Shown here: in pieces, positions 45,852-56,715 of the stretch
Position numbering within the stretch: the stretch's first letter is position 1
Layout: every line of letters starts with the position of its first letter
Source of the DNA: Ryuthela nishihirai
Lineage: Eukaryota; Arthropoda; Arachnida; Araneae; Heptathelidae
DNA: 64,000 nt
Reading direction: 5' to 3'
Assembly: GCA_038380435.1 (NCBI GenBank)
Contig: JAWZYU010000020.1
Location: 44,920,307-44,984,306 of the forward strand
The notes under the pieces: generated by a model
Database searches by the model: none
Told to the model about the DNA's origin: nothing
What the model saw: the letters and a program-made list of their open reading frames with translations, nothing else
Program-made: the position numbers and the translations under genes

Positions 45852-46017
45852 GAGCCCTGATCATACCAAATTAATTGGACCTTTGAAAGATAAACAGGAT
45901 TTTATTGATCTAATTGAAGTTATCTACAGAGGTGCTATGAGAGGAAAACTTATTGTTACATCTCCTATTGATAAAAATAGACTGCCTAAATATGATCTTA
46001 TTTACCAAGATATATAA
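45852..46017 (+). CDS. TXNL4B: TXNL4B coding exon 3 (terminal)
   Basis: Last coding exon. After the acceptor TGTTATAG, the first base completes the split glycine codon. The reading is [20 protein letters not shown], then [14 protein letters not shown], and it ends [10 protein letters not shown] followed by [18 protein letters not shown] and the ..YDLxYQDI end are almost invariant in animal TXNL4B and distinguish it from TXNL4A, which has a different C-terminus. Joined exons give 44 + 50 + 1 + 54 = 149 residues, the human length. No frameshift or stop is seen, so the gene looks intact. An in-frame open stretch runs upstream into the intron from 45718, but it is not protein-like before the acceptor. 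Confidence 0.96.
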
Positions 46018-46198
46018 GTTTCTTCACGGTATCAAATTGCAAGATTATATCTGCTGCATATTTTATGATTGACTCATTTCAAAAAATGTAATTTTCATCG
46101 AAATTTGTTCAATGTTTCACAAGCAACTAACATTTTTATGATTCATGTGCAAAAAAAAACTATATAATACAACTGTGTAAATATATGTAAATAGATAC

Positions 46199-46204
46199 AA
46201 TAAA
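46199..46204 (+). promoter_or_regulatory. TXNL4B: Polyadenylation signal of TXNL4B
   Basis: A canonical AATAAA lies about 185 nt after the TXNL4B stop codon, in an AT-rich 3' UTR. It is the first such hexamer after the stop. The cleavage site itself cannot be fixed. Confidence 0.6.
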
Positions 46205-46429
46205 TTTTTGTGTACAGGTTAATGAATATGTATACATATTTATATGGTTTTTCTAGTAACAGCTTCAATATTTTCCCAACAAAGCTATATATTTAACAGT
46301 TTTGGTTATAAAAGATACATTCCAAAAGGTAAAGCTACTTGATGACTTCACAGGAAAATGATAACCACATACAAGCCAACAATTCAGTATTTAAGTGTGT
46401 CTACACAGATCTTTGATGAATGCATATTG

Positions 46430-46890
46430 AGAGTAAAATTCCCTGATATCAAAAGTTGAATTTTAACCCCATGTTATGTTAATGAAATGCCAGCTTCAAA
46501 GTTATGTAACTTCTGAAACGATCTTTTTGTGGAAAAATGTGACAGAAGGTAAAAAAAAACAAATTTGCTTCAGTCAAGATTTTCAATAAATATGCATTCA
46601 GTATCAAATGAGTTATATCAGTTTGAATATTTAACACTAGAAATGACAGTTGTGAGAATTTTCCTCAAAAGTTAGTTAAAACTTAACAATTATTATATGA
46701 AACCATTAACTATATTTTACAATTTTGTATAAATTTCTTAAAGAAGTATTGCTGTTTAATATTCCAGCTTCCATAACTATAAATCCTGAATGAATATTAA
46801 AAATCAAAATTTAGATAGATTTGATCGAAATTTTTAATATATCTTCAAGTATATTTTTCCATAAGGAGTTTTTGAAAGTTATAAAAACTT
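46430..46890. mobile_element. Diverged relative of the 38.8-kb MITE
   Basis: It shows the same motif order as the MITE at 38803-39368 but with much substitution: CCAGCTTCAAAGTTATGTAA, TGTGACAG, TTCAGTATCAAATGAG, TTTGAATATTTAACA and, on the right, TTCCATAACT then GATCGAAATTTTTAAT. The ends are decayed and boundaries approximate. Confidence 0.5.
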
Positions 46891-47250
46891 GTTGTATATG
46901 AGGCATTTTTGTGTTCCAACCACGGGTTTGTTTGGCAATCAATAAATTGGCTTGTTATATGTAATCAAAAATGGGTGGAGGTAAAATATGGATTTTATGT
47001 GATGCGTTTATATTTGATTGAGAGTCTATTCATATTTTATTTCAATTTTTATTGAACAGTATTATTACACAACATTTTAACAAAAATTTATTTTTAATTA
47101 AATGAAATTATTTCTGGTTTTAACAATGGATTTGTGTTAACCCACTGCAACAACTGAATTCCAGCTTTTTCAGGGATAACAGGACCAGGCAGTGAAATAT
47201 GCTATGCCTGGCAACCCTGATCTTACCAAAATTTGATTACTAAGTGCATA

Positions 47251-47640
47251 GGGGACGGGGGTGGCTCAGTTGGTAGCGTGGCAGGCTCGTAATCTGTAGT
47301 TCCCAGGTTCGAGTCCCAGCTGGGTCAGCGTTGAGATTTATCTCCGTAAAATTTCCCCACCCTGCCCACGGTCAGTAGGGGACACCGATGGGCTTGAAAA
47401 GGCCGCCGTCCGTCGGATGGGACGTTAAGCCATGGCCCCGTGTGCGGGAGAGCCATACCCTGTGCACGTTAAAGAACACACTGGATGGCCTTGACGGGAG
47501 GCTACCATCTGTCTCCCAACAGCTGTTCCAGTGGGTCCCCTCCCCCAACCTTCTCTGAGCCTTCGGGGTCCATGTGACCTGGCCATTTAGCCCATGGTGT
47601 GCAAAAAAGTGCCGCTCAGAGGTAAAACAATCCAATCCAA
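47251..47640 (+). mobile_element. SINE family A, young full-length copy with target duplication
   Basis: Close to consensus with most CpGs. Flanks ACTAAGTGCATAG (47239-47251) and ACTAAATGCATAG (47641-47653) form a 13-bp duplication with one difference. The antisense ORF across it is a SINE by-product. Confidence 0.93.
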
Positions 47641-47653
47641 ACTAAATGCATAG

Positions 47654-49970
47654 GTAAATCGGTGATTCTTCATAAGTAGAGTTCTCTTTTCCATGTAGAT
47701 TAATGGGTTGGTCTGAAATGCCAGACGTTTGCTTTCATTTTTAAGTTCGTGGTAATGAAAAATAGGTTTTGTTGATGATATTATTAGCAGTTGTAAATAT
47801 CAGCTAAACAAGCCAAAAGACATTCCACAGTATATAGTTTTGCCTAAACTCTTTTACTTTCAATAATCAGACTGTCAATAGTATGTAACTTCAGAAGTGT
47901 AAGATTAGAAAGTCTGGGCATTCTGCTTTTAGCTGCATCTATTTAAGATTTTAGATTCGTTGCATATTTCTCTTTCAGAATTTTTAACAGTTGAAATACC
48001 TTCTGTATATTTTAGTAGAATCTTTTATTTTTTCTGTAACAACCTATTCCCCCGACAAATAAGTTTCCCCTGAATTCTGTTTTAGATGTTTTAAATATTG
48101 GCTGTACAGCTTGAGCAAATCTTAATAATTTAATAGGATAATAGTGGCAACACATAAAAAAAAATTCGGTTGTAATGCAGATGACTAAAAAATTGAATCA
48201 CCTATCTAGAATCGTCATCATAATGGTGGTATGCATGCGAACATCAGTAGAGAAGGCGTCTTCTTGCTGACACCATCTCTTGCGTAATAATTGTCAATGT
48301 CTTAATTACTATGCAAGTTGTTAAGTTTTATCTCTGTTTTAACAGGCTTCGGTGCCCTATAGTTCCCCAGTTACTTGGCCGACAGGTTCCCCTTATGTTG
48401 GGTTAAAAAATTAAGTCCCAACTTGCAATGGAAAGGTTTAGAATCTCGAACGGCTTTGCGAATGTGAGAGATCTGGCACGGTCTGCCGCCACTTTCTCAG
48501 CTTCTGAACGAAGTAATCAGAAGAAAACTACCGGAGGAGAATTTCCCTTTCAATCTAATGGAAAGAATTTTTTCCATCATTAATAGGGACGATTGAGAAG
48601 TGGAGACATTTTTTCGTATCTCTTGAGAAATCTTTAGTGCAAAATTTGTCGAAACCGAAAATATTTTGCAGAAAATCCATTTGTATGGAAAATAAGTACG
48701 ATAATAGTGATTTTTATTAACCTACATCGGTCAATTTTTTATTTTGCGCTACTAGATATTAAGGTTATTATAATGTGCAATAATGTAGATTCTAAATAAA
48801 AATTGTTACTTTTTAACATAATTTCATCAAAACTCAATCTTTTGGATTGAATTTTCAGAAATCCCGAATCTTTTTTTTAAATCGTCACCTTAAAAAAAGT
48901 CAATCCTATAGAATTTTCAAAAGTTCCCGGATCTTCTTTAAATCTGGTCTAATCTTCCTTTAAATCTAAACTCTACGTTGCTTTTTATGAAAAGTTTCTT
49001 TTTGTAGTAATTTGAAACATATTACTATTGATTATACTAATCCATTTTACGCTATAAGTAATAGTCCTATTTTGCATTTTTCATTAATCAGTGTTTAATA
49101 GTTTTATACTTGTGAATGACATCAAAGATCGAAATGGCTTAAACTGAATTGGATAATGTTATACAGATCACAACGTTTCTAAATGCCAGAGAAAAAGAGA
49201 ATCTATATTTGAGAGAGTGCCTATGTATGATTTTCTTTCTATCTATCTCTGACCAAGAACTTTTCTTAAACAGAAAGAGGTAGGACCTCTAAACTCTGCA
49301 TACAGCTTCTAATCGTATCAATGGAAGGGTTCGGATTTCTAAACCTCGCACAAAAAATAGTGGTCGGAACTTCTGAATAGTAAGAGATTTCTCTTTAAAA
49401 AGTTGTGTACCGAATTCAGTATGCAATATATTCTTTAAAGAAACGTGAAGATTTAACCACCCCTCCCCAACCTTTCTTCCCTGCCCCAAAAAATCTCTCA
49501 CATAATACCGGGAAGAATTTCTTAAATTGTAAGGGATAGGACACCGAAATTGGTACACAGCTTCCTCTCATCATGGCTTTAATGCGAGTATTTGATCTCT
49601 AAACATTTTCTCGCCCCCCCCCCCTCTCCCACCACTACAATACCGGGAAAGAATTCCTTCTAAACTGTAGGAGCAAGGATCACTTAATTTTATACACAGC
49701 TGCTTATCATGCTCTAAGCTAGCTCTTTTGCTGCCTGGAGCAAAACAGTATATGTCACTCCCTTTCTCCAGCTCTGATCTTAGCTATTAAAGATAAATTT
49801 AGCTAAAATTAATTAAAACCAACTGAAGAATATTTTATTGAAAAATAGGTCATACTAATCCGGATCAACCTTATTTCAGCCATGGTCTTCAGTTTAATTG
49901 TCAAATTTGCAGCCTGTGCAATTGCACCTGCAGTAGCTCCTCTCCCCCGTCTCTAAGCAATGTGTTTTCT
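47654..49970. other. Intergenic stretch with one GC-richer island
   Basis: Apart from the island at ~48330-48600 no feature was recognised. A C-run lies at 49614-49624. GGACCTCTAAACT- and TTTCTAAAC-type phrases near 49280-49700 recur loosely and hint at a decayed repeat. Confidence 0.5.
48428..48583 (+). CDS. Small ORF of 51 codons in a GC-richer island
   Basis: ATG to TAA, starting MERFRISNGFANVRDLARSA and rich in Ser/Arg/Lys. It sits in a local stretch with clearly more G+C and CpG than the 47.7-49.9 kb surroundings. A consensus-like donor (GTGAGAG) occurs inside it, so it could equally be a first exon. No family is recognised, and it may also be part of an old repeat. Confidence 0.18.
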   Translation: MERFRISNGFANVRDLARSAATFSASERSNQKKTTGGEFPFQSNGKNFFHH

Positions 49971-50309
49971 TCCCAGGTTCGAATCCCAGCTGGGTCAGTG
50001 TTGAGATTTAGCTCCGCAAAACTCCCTATTCTGCCCACCGTCAGTAGGTGATCAATGCTGGGCTCCGATGGGCTTGGAAAGAGCGCCATCAGTCAGATGG
50101 GACGTTAAGCCGTTGCCCCGTGTGCAGGAGAACCAAACCCTGTGCACGTTAAAGAACATACTGGATGGCTTTGAAAGGAGGCTACCATCTGTCTCCCAAC
50201 AGCTGTTCGAATGGGCAACCTTCTCTGAGCCTACGGAGGCCTTGCGACCTGGCCATTTAGCTCATTGTGTGCAAAAAAAATGCCTCTCAGAGGTAAAAAC
50301 AACCCAACT
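49971..50309 (+). mobile_element. SINE family A, 5'-truncated copy
   Basis: Starts at CCCAGGTTCGAATCCCAGC (B box), continues through the body and ends GTAAAAACAACCCAACTCG. It lacks the A-box half of the head. Confidence 0.87.
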
Positions 50310-50993
50310 CGCCCACAGAGGTATACTGTCTAACGAGCTACATCTCAAATGACGCCTAGATTTATCTGTATAATTTATAATAATATCTGTACAAGAAAGA
50401 GAAATTTTCATTCATCTTTTAAAAGCAAAAATGTTGATTCCCTCTCCTGTTGGTAAGGGGCAAATAGCTGCTGAGTGCGTTTAGAAGGATTGACATCAAT
50501 CAGGCCCGAATCAAGGAAAAAAAATGAGACGCAAGAGACTGGATTTCCAATGCAGCTCTTGCCTTTACATCGGTTTTACAGGTTTTAAAAATTTTTCTTG
50601 AAAATGCATGTAATATGTTTAATAATGTTTCTGTTACCCTTTTCTACCATCCTGAAGGGGGGGGGGGGATCCATATCCGGCACCCTGGTTGATATCAACC
50701 TAATTCTCATATGGGATAGAAAGTAGTCAACTTCAGAGTAATATTTTTGCTACTTTAAAAAAAAATAATTGGAAACCATTTGAACTAGTGGATGTGTAGG
50801 TAAATTAAACTGATAAAATGGTATATTTTACTAATACCTATTTAGCCCGAAGAGAATTTTTCTTTAATCTTTTGAAAAAGAAAGTTGTATCACCCCCACT
50901 GAAGTTAAGGAGCAAATCATTGCTGCCAGTGTAGCCCTCTTGACTACCACCAGTTGTCATATCTCTGGCATAAATAGATCGTTTGTAATATTG

Positions 50994-51360
50994 GATTGTT
51001 TTACCTCTGAGCTGTACCTTTTTTAGACACAATGGGCTAAATGTCCAGGTCACAATGACTCTGAGGGCTCAGGGTAGAGGACCCATTGGACAACTGTTAG
51101 GAGATAGATGATAGCCTCCTGCCAAGGCCATCCAGTGTGTTCTTAACGTGCACAGGGTATGGTTCTCCCACACACAGAACCACGACCTAATGTTCTATAT
51201 AATGGAAAACGGCCTTTCCAAGCCTATGGATGTCCCTTACTGACTGAGGGCAGGTTGGGAGTTTTGTGGAGATAAATCAATGCTGGCCAAGGTGGGATTT
51301 GAACCTGGAACTGCAGATTACAAGTCTGGCATGCTACCAACTGAGAACGCCCCCCCCCCC
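50994..51360 (-). mobile_element. SINE family A, - strand copy
   Basis: Reads GATTGTTTTACCTCTGAGC at the 3' end and ACCAACTGAGAACG at the head, with GGGATTTGAACCTGGAACTG as the B-box side on the + strand. A C-run of about 11 borders the head. Confidence 0.87.
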
Positions 51361-51886
51361 ATGTAATATTTGTTGAAAATTTTGTCATTTTTCACTATTA
51401 GAAGGCTATTAAAACTATCGAGAGATTCGGAAAATACGAGTCGTAAAATTTCATCAAAACCTATCTTAATTCGCTAAGAATTTTTAATTTTTTTCTAAAA
51501 ACAAAAAGTTGCCCACAGGTGTCAGTTAAACAAAAGCCGAAATAATGGTTCCTACATATCTTTATTACATTTGATTCATCAGATCTGAATATTTTTCTGC
51601 TTATTCAATAAATAATTATTTTTACAATAATAGCCAAAAATGGAGCTATTGAAATAAATTTCATTTCCTAAAATTGTGACACTGATGGTCGCACTGGTCT
51701 GCGAGACCTATTGGTTACAATTATCTATTATGTCAAGTATGGAATGGGAAGACTAAATCAGGGGTTTCCAAAACTTGTGCAACACGCCTCCTTTCTCATT
51801 TGAGCTTCTCAGAAATCAAACTGATCAACTCCATAAAATAAAAAGTGGAAAAAAATTGATTCTCTAAGATTTAATTTTAAAACTTT

Positions 51887-51897
51887 GCTTGAAATAT
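51887..51897. repeat. Target-site duplication of LINE copy 2 (3' side)
   Basis: GCTTGAAATAT directly abuts the ATC-rich LINE tail. The identical 11-mer occurs at 54497-54507 at the other end of the element. Confidence 0.9.
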
Positions 51898-54496
51898 CAT
51901 CATCATCCTCAAGCAGCCATGGGCTACGGAGGTCCAACCAGACCGTGCAATTTAGTTCTCCAAGCAAGTCTATCCTGAGCTACATCTACTGCATCTGGCC
52001 ACTGCACACCAATTCTAACAAGGTCCTGTTTGACATTGTCTGCCCACCGCATCCTAGGTCTCCCCTTCTTTCTGAGGCCTTTAGGCACACTGTTCATAAC
52101 CCTATTCGCCAATCTATAATTATTCATACGGGCAACATGGCCAAACCAACGGAGTCTCTCTCTGCACAATATGCTGCTTAAAGGAGGTTGCAAACTCCTT
52201 TGCCTAATCTCATCATTAGTTACAAAGTTGAACCACCTAATGCCCAAGATACTGCGTAAGCATCTGGAATCAAAAGCATCTAGTTTCCTGTTGTTTACAA
52301 AGTGTCCAAGTTTCACTACCATAATTAACCCTAGAAAGAACCAAACTATTATACAGTCTAATTTTAGTCTTTAGGTGTATACGCCTATTTCTCCACACTC
52401 TCCATAGATTCTTAAAAGTCCCGGCAGCAATCCCTATTCGTCTGTTAATCTCATGCTGCACATCACCATTATATGTTACATAGCTCCCAAGATAATTAAA
52501 CTGTGACACCTGCTGAAGACTGCAACCATTCAGGTTAACTGAATCACAGCCTGCCTGACCAATTTTCATCACTTTAGTTTTCTCTCTGTTTATAACCAAA
52601 CCTACTCTACTACCAGTCTCATCAACAGCTCGAATGAAAGAGTTCATCTCATCAACATCATTTGCCAAAAGGGCTAAATCATCAGCATAATCTAAATCAG
52701 AAATTTTCGTATCTCCAGCCCATTTAAGGTCAAAATCTTTCCCTTGAAGTGAATTTCGCATAACATAATCAATAACCAAGCTAAAGAGAAAAGGAGACAA
52801 AATGCACCCTTGTCGAACACCAGAAGTAATGCTAAACCAATTGCTAAAAGCCTTACCAACTCTCACACACGACTCAGTGTTATTATAGAGAGCTTTCATT
52901 ATGGTAACTAACTTCTCAGGTATACCATATGATTTCACAATCAACCACAAATTATGACGATCAACAGAGTCGAAAGCCTTTTTGAAATCCAGAAAGCTAG
53001 CAACCAAAGGTTTCTGAAACACTAAACATTTCTCAAGAATCTGCCTAAGTGAAAATATCTGATCCACACATCCCCTACCACTTCTGAATCCACATTGCTC
53101 ATCACGCAATTGATTGTCAACCAGATTCTTAATTCTATTAAGCACAATCATGGAAAGAACTTTACCTGGAACAGAGAGTAGGCTGATACCCCTATAGTTA
53201 TCACAAGAACTGCGATCACCTTTTTTGAAAATAGGGATAATAGCTCTGGTAAAATCCTTAGGAACCATGCCTTTATCATAAATGAGATTCAGAATTTCAG
53301 TCATCCAAGTGGTAACCGAAACATTCCCAGCTCTAAAAGCATTTCCGTAGTAATTTCATCTACCCCTGGGGATTTATGAAGTTTAAGTTTAGAAACAGCC
53401 AAAATAACTTCAGATTGTGTTATAGGGCCAACATTAAAGCCACCAATGCATCTATCATCATTGCAAACAATGGGAGTAGAACTAACTACATTGTTTAGAA
53501 CATCACTGAAATGCTCAGCCCACCTAGCCATGACAGAATCCTCCCCTTCTATAACCTTACCTTGTTTATCCTTCAATCCTTGTATGCCTGTCCGTTTTCT
53601 ACCACACAAAACATTAACTATCTGGTACAGCTCTCTGCTGTTGTGCTGTCTAACTGCTTCCTTGGCTTTGTCAGCCAAACCATCAAGCCAAAGATTCTTA
53701 TCAGCAGCTAACTGATCCTTTACAAGTTTATTAAGGTCTCTGTAATGCTTTCTATTAGGACTAATAGGTTATTGATTAAGGGCATTCCTGCAGTTCTTTC
53801 TTTCCGAAATAAGCTCAAGTGCCTTATCACTCGGATAATTTTGCCTCTTCTGCTCCTTTTTTCCTAAAAGAGTACTGTTAGTTTCCAAAAAAGCCTGTTT
53901 AAAATGATCCCATTCTTCCTCAACTTCTAGTAAGCAAACCATGATTGTCATAATGACTAAGTAACCTATCATGGTAAGCTTTAGCTATAACTGGGTCTTT
54001 CAGAGCTTTGGAATTGAAGGTAAAATTTTTAACCCTAGCACAACACTTTTTAAGTTTAAGTTGCAAGACACTTTTAACAAGGTAATTGTCCGATCCAATT
54101 TCAGCTCCCCTATATGACCTGGTATTCCTAACAGAACTAGCCCATTTGCTATTAATTAATATATAATCAATCATATTCTTATGCTGCCCATCAGGTGAAA
54201 CCCATGTGTACTTATGTATGTCGCGGTGTTTGTAATAAGTGTAAGTTATTCTGAAACCATTGAGTTTCCTTATCTGTAGGAGACATTGCCCATTGCCATT
54301 GCAGCTACCACTACCAAAAGGGCCTATCACTCCTCCCCAAAAGTCAGAGTCAGTACCAACTTTGGCATTGAAGTCACCTAGAACAAGGGTAATATCTCCT
54401 TTCTTGACAGAATTCAAAATATCCTGAAGTTGTTCATAAAACCTATCCTTTTCATCCTCATCGGCATCCTCAGTGGGAGCATAACAGCAGATAACA
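51898..54496 (-). mobile_element. RTE-like LINE, copy 2 (5'-truncated)
   Basis: Same family as the copy at 32-35.7 kb, on the opposite strand. It lacks the 5' region and the first part of the endonuclease: homology starts at the TGTTATCTGCTG point of copy 1 (about 33037). The 3' end is the same (GTAGCCCATGGCTGCTTGAG, then GATGAT repeats). It is flanked by an exact 11-bp duplication, so both ends are defined to the base. Truncation plus target-site duplication is the usual footprint of target-primed reverse transcription. Confidence 0.92.
51924..54490 (-). pseudogene. LINE copy 2 EN-RT polyprotein, multiply broken
   Basis: Reads in five pieces (roughly 54417-53920, 53972-53769, 53678-53301, 53304-52270 and 52322-51924). 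Lesions compared with copy 1: a frameshift near 53930, a stop near 53769 where copy 1 has Tyr (NQYPTSP), a frameshift near 53330 and another near 52300. A 3-bp deletion also removes one Ile of AIIIPIF. Motifs retained: LVLGDFNAKVGTD (consensus Asn kept here), MIDYILIN, LDFKKAFDSVD, VRQGCILSPF and DYADDLALL. The C-terminal segment is continuous, RERLRWFGHVARM through LHGLVGPP, which shows how the intact family protein ended. Confidence 0.88.
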
Positions 54497-54507
54497 GCTT
54501 GAAATAT
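54497..54507. repeat. Target-site duplication of LINE copy 2 (5' side)
   Basis: GCTTGAAATAT, identical to 51887-51897, immediately beyond the point where homology to LINE copy 1 stops. Confidence 0.9.
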
Positions 54508-54736
54508 ATGAACAAAGAAATGTTATGTTAAATAATATTATAGATATAGGTTCTATATTACAAGATGTAAAAATACATAAAAATAGCGTACTTGGGTACC
54601 AAAATTTACAAAAAGTGGAGTTGATCATTTTGGCTTCTGAAAGGCTCATTTATCACGTCAACCCACTTTTAACAATTTCCATTTATAATTAAAAATAAAA
54701 AATTTCACAACCTCGCACCCCTCCCCCTTTCGGAAT

Positions 54737-54809
54737 GTCTTCAGCTCCACTTTCCACCACGTCCAGCACCACACGTCTTCAGCTCCACTTTCCACACGTT
54801 CAGCACCCT
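54737..54809. repeat. Tandem pair, ~37-bp unit
   Basis: GTCTTCAGCTCCACTTTCCA followed by CACGTCCAGCACC is repeated once with small changes. Confidence 0.85.
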
Positions 54810-55044
54810 GATCTAAAAAAATTTAAAGCTATGGTAAAGGAGTGGAATGCAAGGTGCTGAGAAGGAATGGGTGCTAGCTGGCATCGTTTAGAAAAATTTT
54901 GATACAAAAACCTCTGCGATACCAGTGCGATCGACAGTGGCTTAGAAAGAGTTTGGCAACACCTATATTCTGTTATAAATGACACAATATTGTTTTGAAA
55001 TCTGATGGAAAAGTTTGCCTTGCACTTACTTCGGAGGTACTTTT

Positions 55045-55330
55045 GTGGACATATTACGTGAAATGGTCAGGTCACAGAAATCAGGATGGGTAGGGAACCC
55101 AATGGACAGTTAGAAGACAGATGGAAGCCTCATGAACGCTATAGTTGTTTAATGTGCACTCTATGGCTGTCCCGCGCAAAGAACAATGGCTAAGTCCTAT
55201 CACACAGCAGGCTTTCTAAACCATTAGTATCTCGTTTTTCACCGACGGCAGTGTTGAGATAAATCTCTAACTTAAGAGCATCAAATTACAAGCCTGGTAT
55301 ACTATCACTGAGCAAATCTTTACCCCAGTT
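55045..55330 (-). mobile_element. SINE family A, highly decayed - strand copy
   Basis: Recognisable only by fragments: GTCAGGTCACAGAAATCAGG, AACCCAATGGACAGTTAGAAG, TGTTTAATGTGCAC, GTTGAGATAAATCTC and ATTACAAGCCTGGTATACTA. One of the oldest copies here. Confidence 0.6.
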
Positions 55331-56203
55331 GAGAGGAGGAACCAGTTAATTTTAAACAGGAGTTGAAGAAATATACAAATATTCTCCGATAGTTGCAAAA
55401 TTAATCTTTTATTGCTATTTACTATGATCAAGAATAATCTTCGATTGACATCAAACTAGTTTTCATTGATTAGCTAATTTTTTTTCCAATTTCTGATGAG
55501 ACCCATGAAGCTAGTAGCTTATCTGCAGGTAACAGAATTAACCATTGCCAACCCAGATCCAAACAACTATACTGTCACAGCGAGCTAATGCAATACTACT
55601 ACGTCACTGAAAAGCTCATTTCACAATAGCAGGGTCATTAAACTCGTTACTCTTGGGTCCCTGGTAAATTATTTTACTATTAGAACTCCCAATAAAAATC
55701 CATTTTTACAATTTGTTTCCATTTTTCCTCAGGTTTATTTGCTTATTAAAAAATATGTACAACTAGCAGTATTCAGGAAACCAAAAAATTTGGACGACAA
55801 TCTTTTCGTGGCCGAAATATATCACTAACAACGGAAAATACACACACATAAGATGTCCTCCCCCTCCAAACGAGTTCGTGTTGTAATGCGGTCCTCCTAA
55901 ATAAGACTCGAAATTGGACAGCCCTGTACTAAGCCACTTTTTTGTACTGCAATGCTACCTAATACTGCAACTCTAAGTACAGATTATATCTGTACTTATT
56001 TTCCGTTTGTACAAGGCTTTTTTAAAGACTTAATATCATGTAATTATTGCTCATGTAATATGCTCCTAATCAGGGTTATAAACACGAAAATCTTGCGCAT
56101 CACAAAAATATGCCCAAGCATGTAACTCCATTTCTGCTTATGAGCATAAATTAGCACATTCGAGGAAAGTGGTGGAATACGAATAAAAATTACACTACTA
56201 TGC
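55331..56203. other. Intergenic stretch before the RTCB 3' end
   Basis: AT-rich, no ORF or known repeat recognised. Confidence 0.55.
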
Positions 56204-56209
56204 TTTATT
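56204..56209 (-). promoter_or_regulatory. RTCB: Polyadenylation signal of RTCB
   Basis: TTTATT on the + strand, i.e. AATAAA on the coding strand, about 170 nt after the RTCB stop. It is a plausible 3' end for the transcript. Confidence 0.55.
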
Positions 56210-56376
56210 TCAAATAAAAACAAAAAAAGAAATCCAATGCAAACTTTGCATTTATATTTATGAATACATATTACAGAGTATATACATTGTTTTTGCATAA
56301 AACATAAAATTACAAGGATTCTTAAATTACAGTTTAATTTTTGGGACAAAAGTTGCTGCTTCAGGCCCACTTTAAT

Positions 56377-56715
56377 TTAACCCTTAATCACTGCAATTGG
56401 TCTTAGCTTAATACATTTTTTACTGATACCAGCTTCATGGCATGTGTTGACAACATCAGTTACGTTTTTGTACGACTCTGGTGCCTCTTCCATTACTAGC
56501 TTTGGTGATGCAACTCTAATAGAAATTCCCATGTCAGCTAACTGATTTAACACATCTTGATAATCCAAGTTACGACGGGACTTGGCTCGAGATAGAGCAC
56601 GTCCAGCACCATGACAAGTTGTACCAAATGTTTCTTCCATTCCTTTCTCTGTGCCAGTTAACACATAACTGCAAGTACCCATTGTCCCTCCAATTAATAC
56701 AGGCTGTCCAGTGAG
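56377..56715 (-). CDS. RTCB: RTCB last coding exon
   Basis: Terminal exon: 112 residues plus a stop, matching human residues 394-505 end to end. After the acceptor TTTTTTCAG it starts [19 protein letters not shown] and contains [19 protein letters not shown], then ends [14 protein letters not shown]. The His of CHGAGR (codon at about 56611-56613) is the conserved nucleotidyl-acceptor, His428 in human, where the GMP intermediate forms. The C-terminal KG doublet is typical of the family. No damage is seen. Exons for residues 1-330 are not visible in 61.0-64.0 kb and must lie beyond the window. The gene converges with TXNL4B. Confidence 0.97.
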   Translation of the reverse strand, partial: LTGQPVLIGGTMGTCSYVLTGTEKGMEETFGTTCHGAGRALSRAKSRRNLDYQDVLNQLADMGISIRVASPKLVMEEAPESYKNVTDVVNTCHEAGISKKCIKLRPIAVIKG

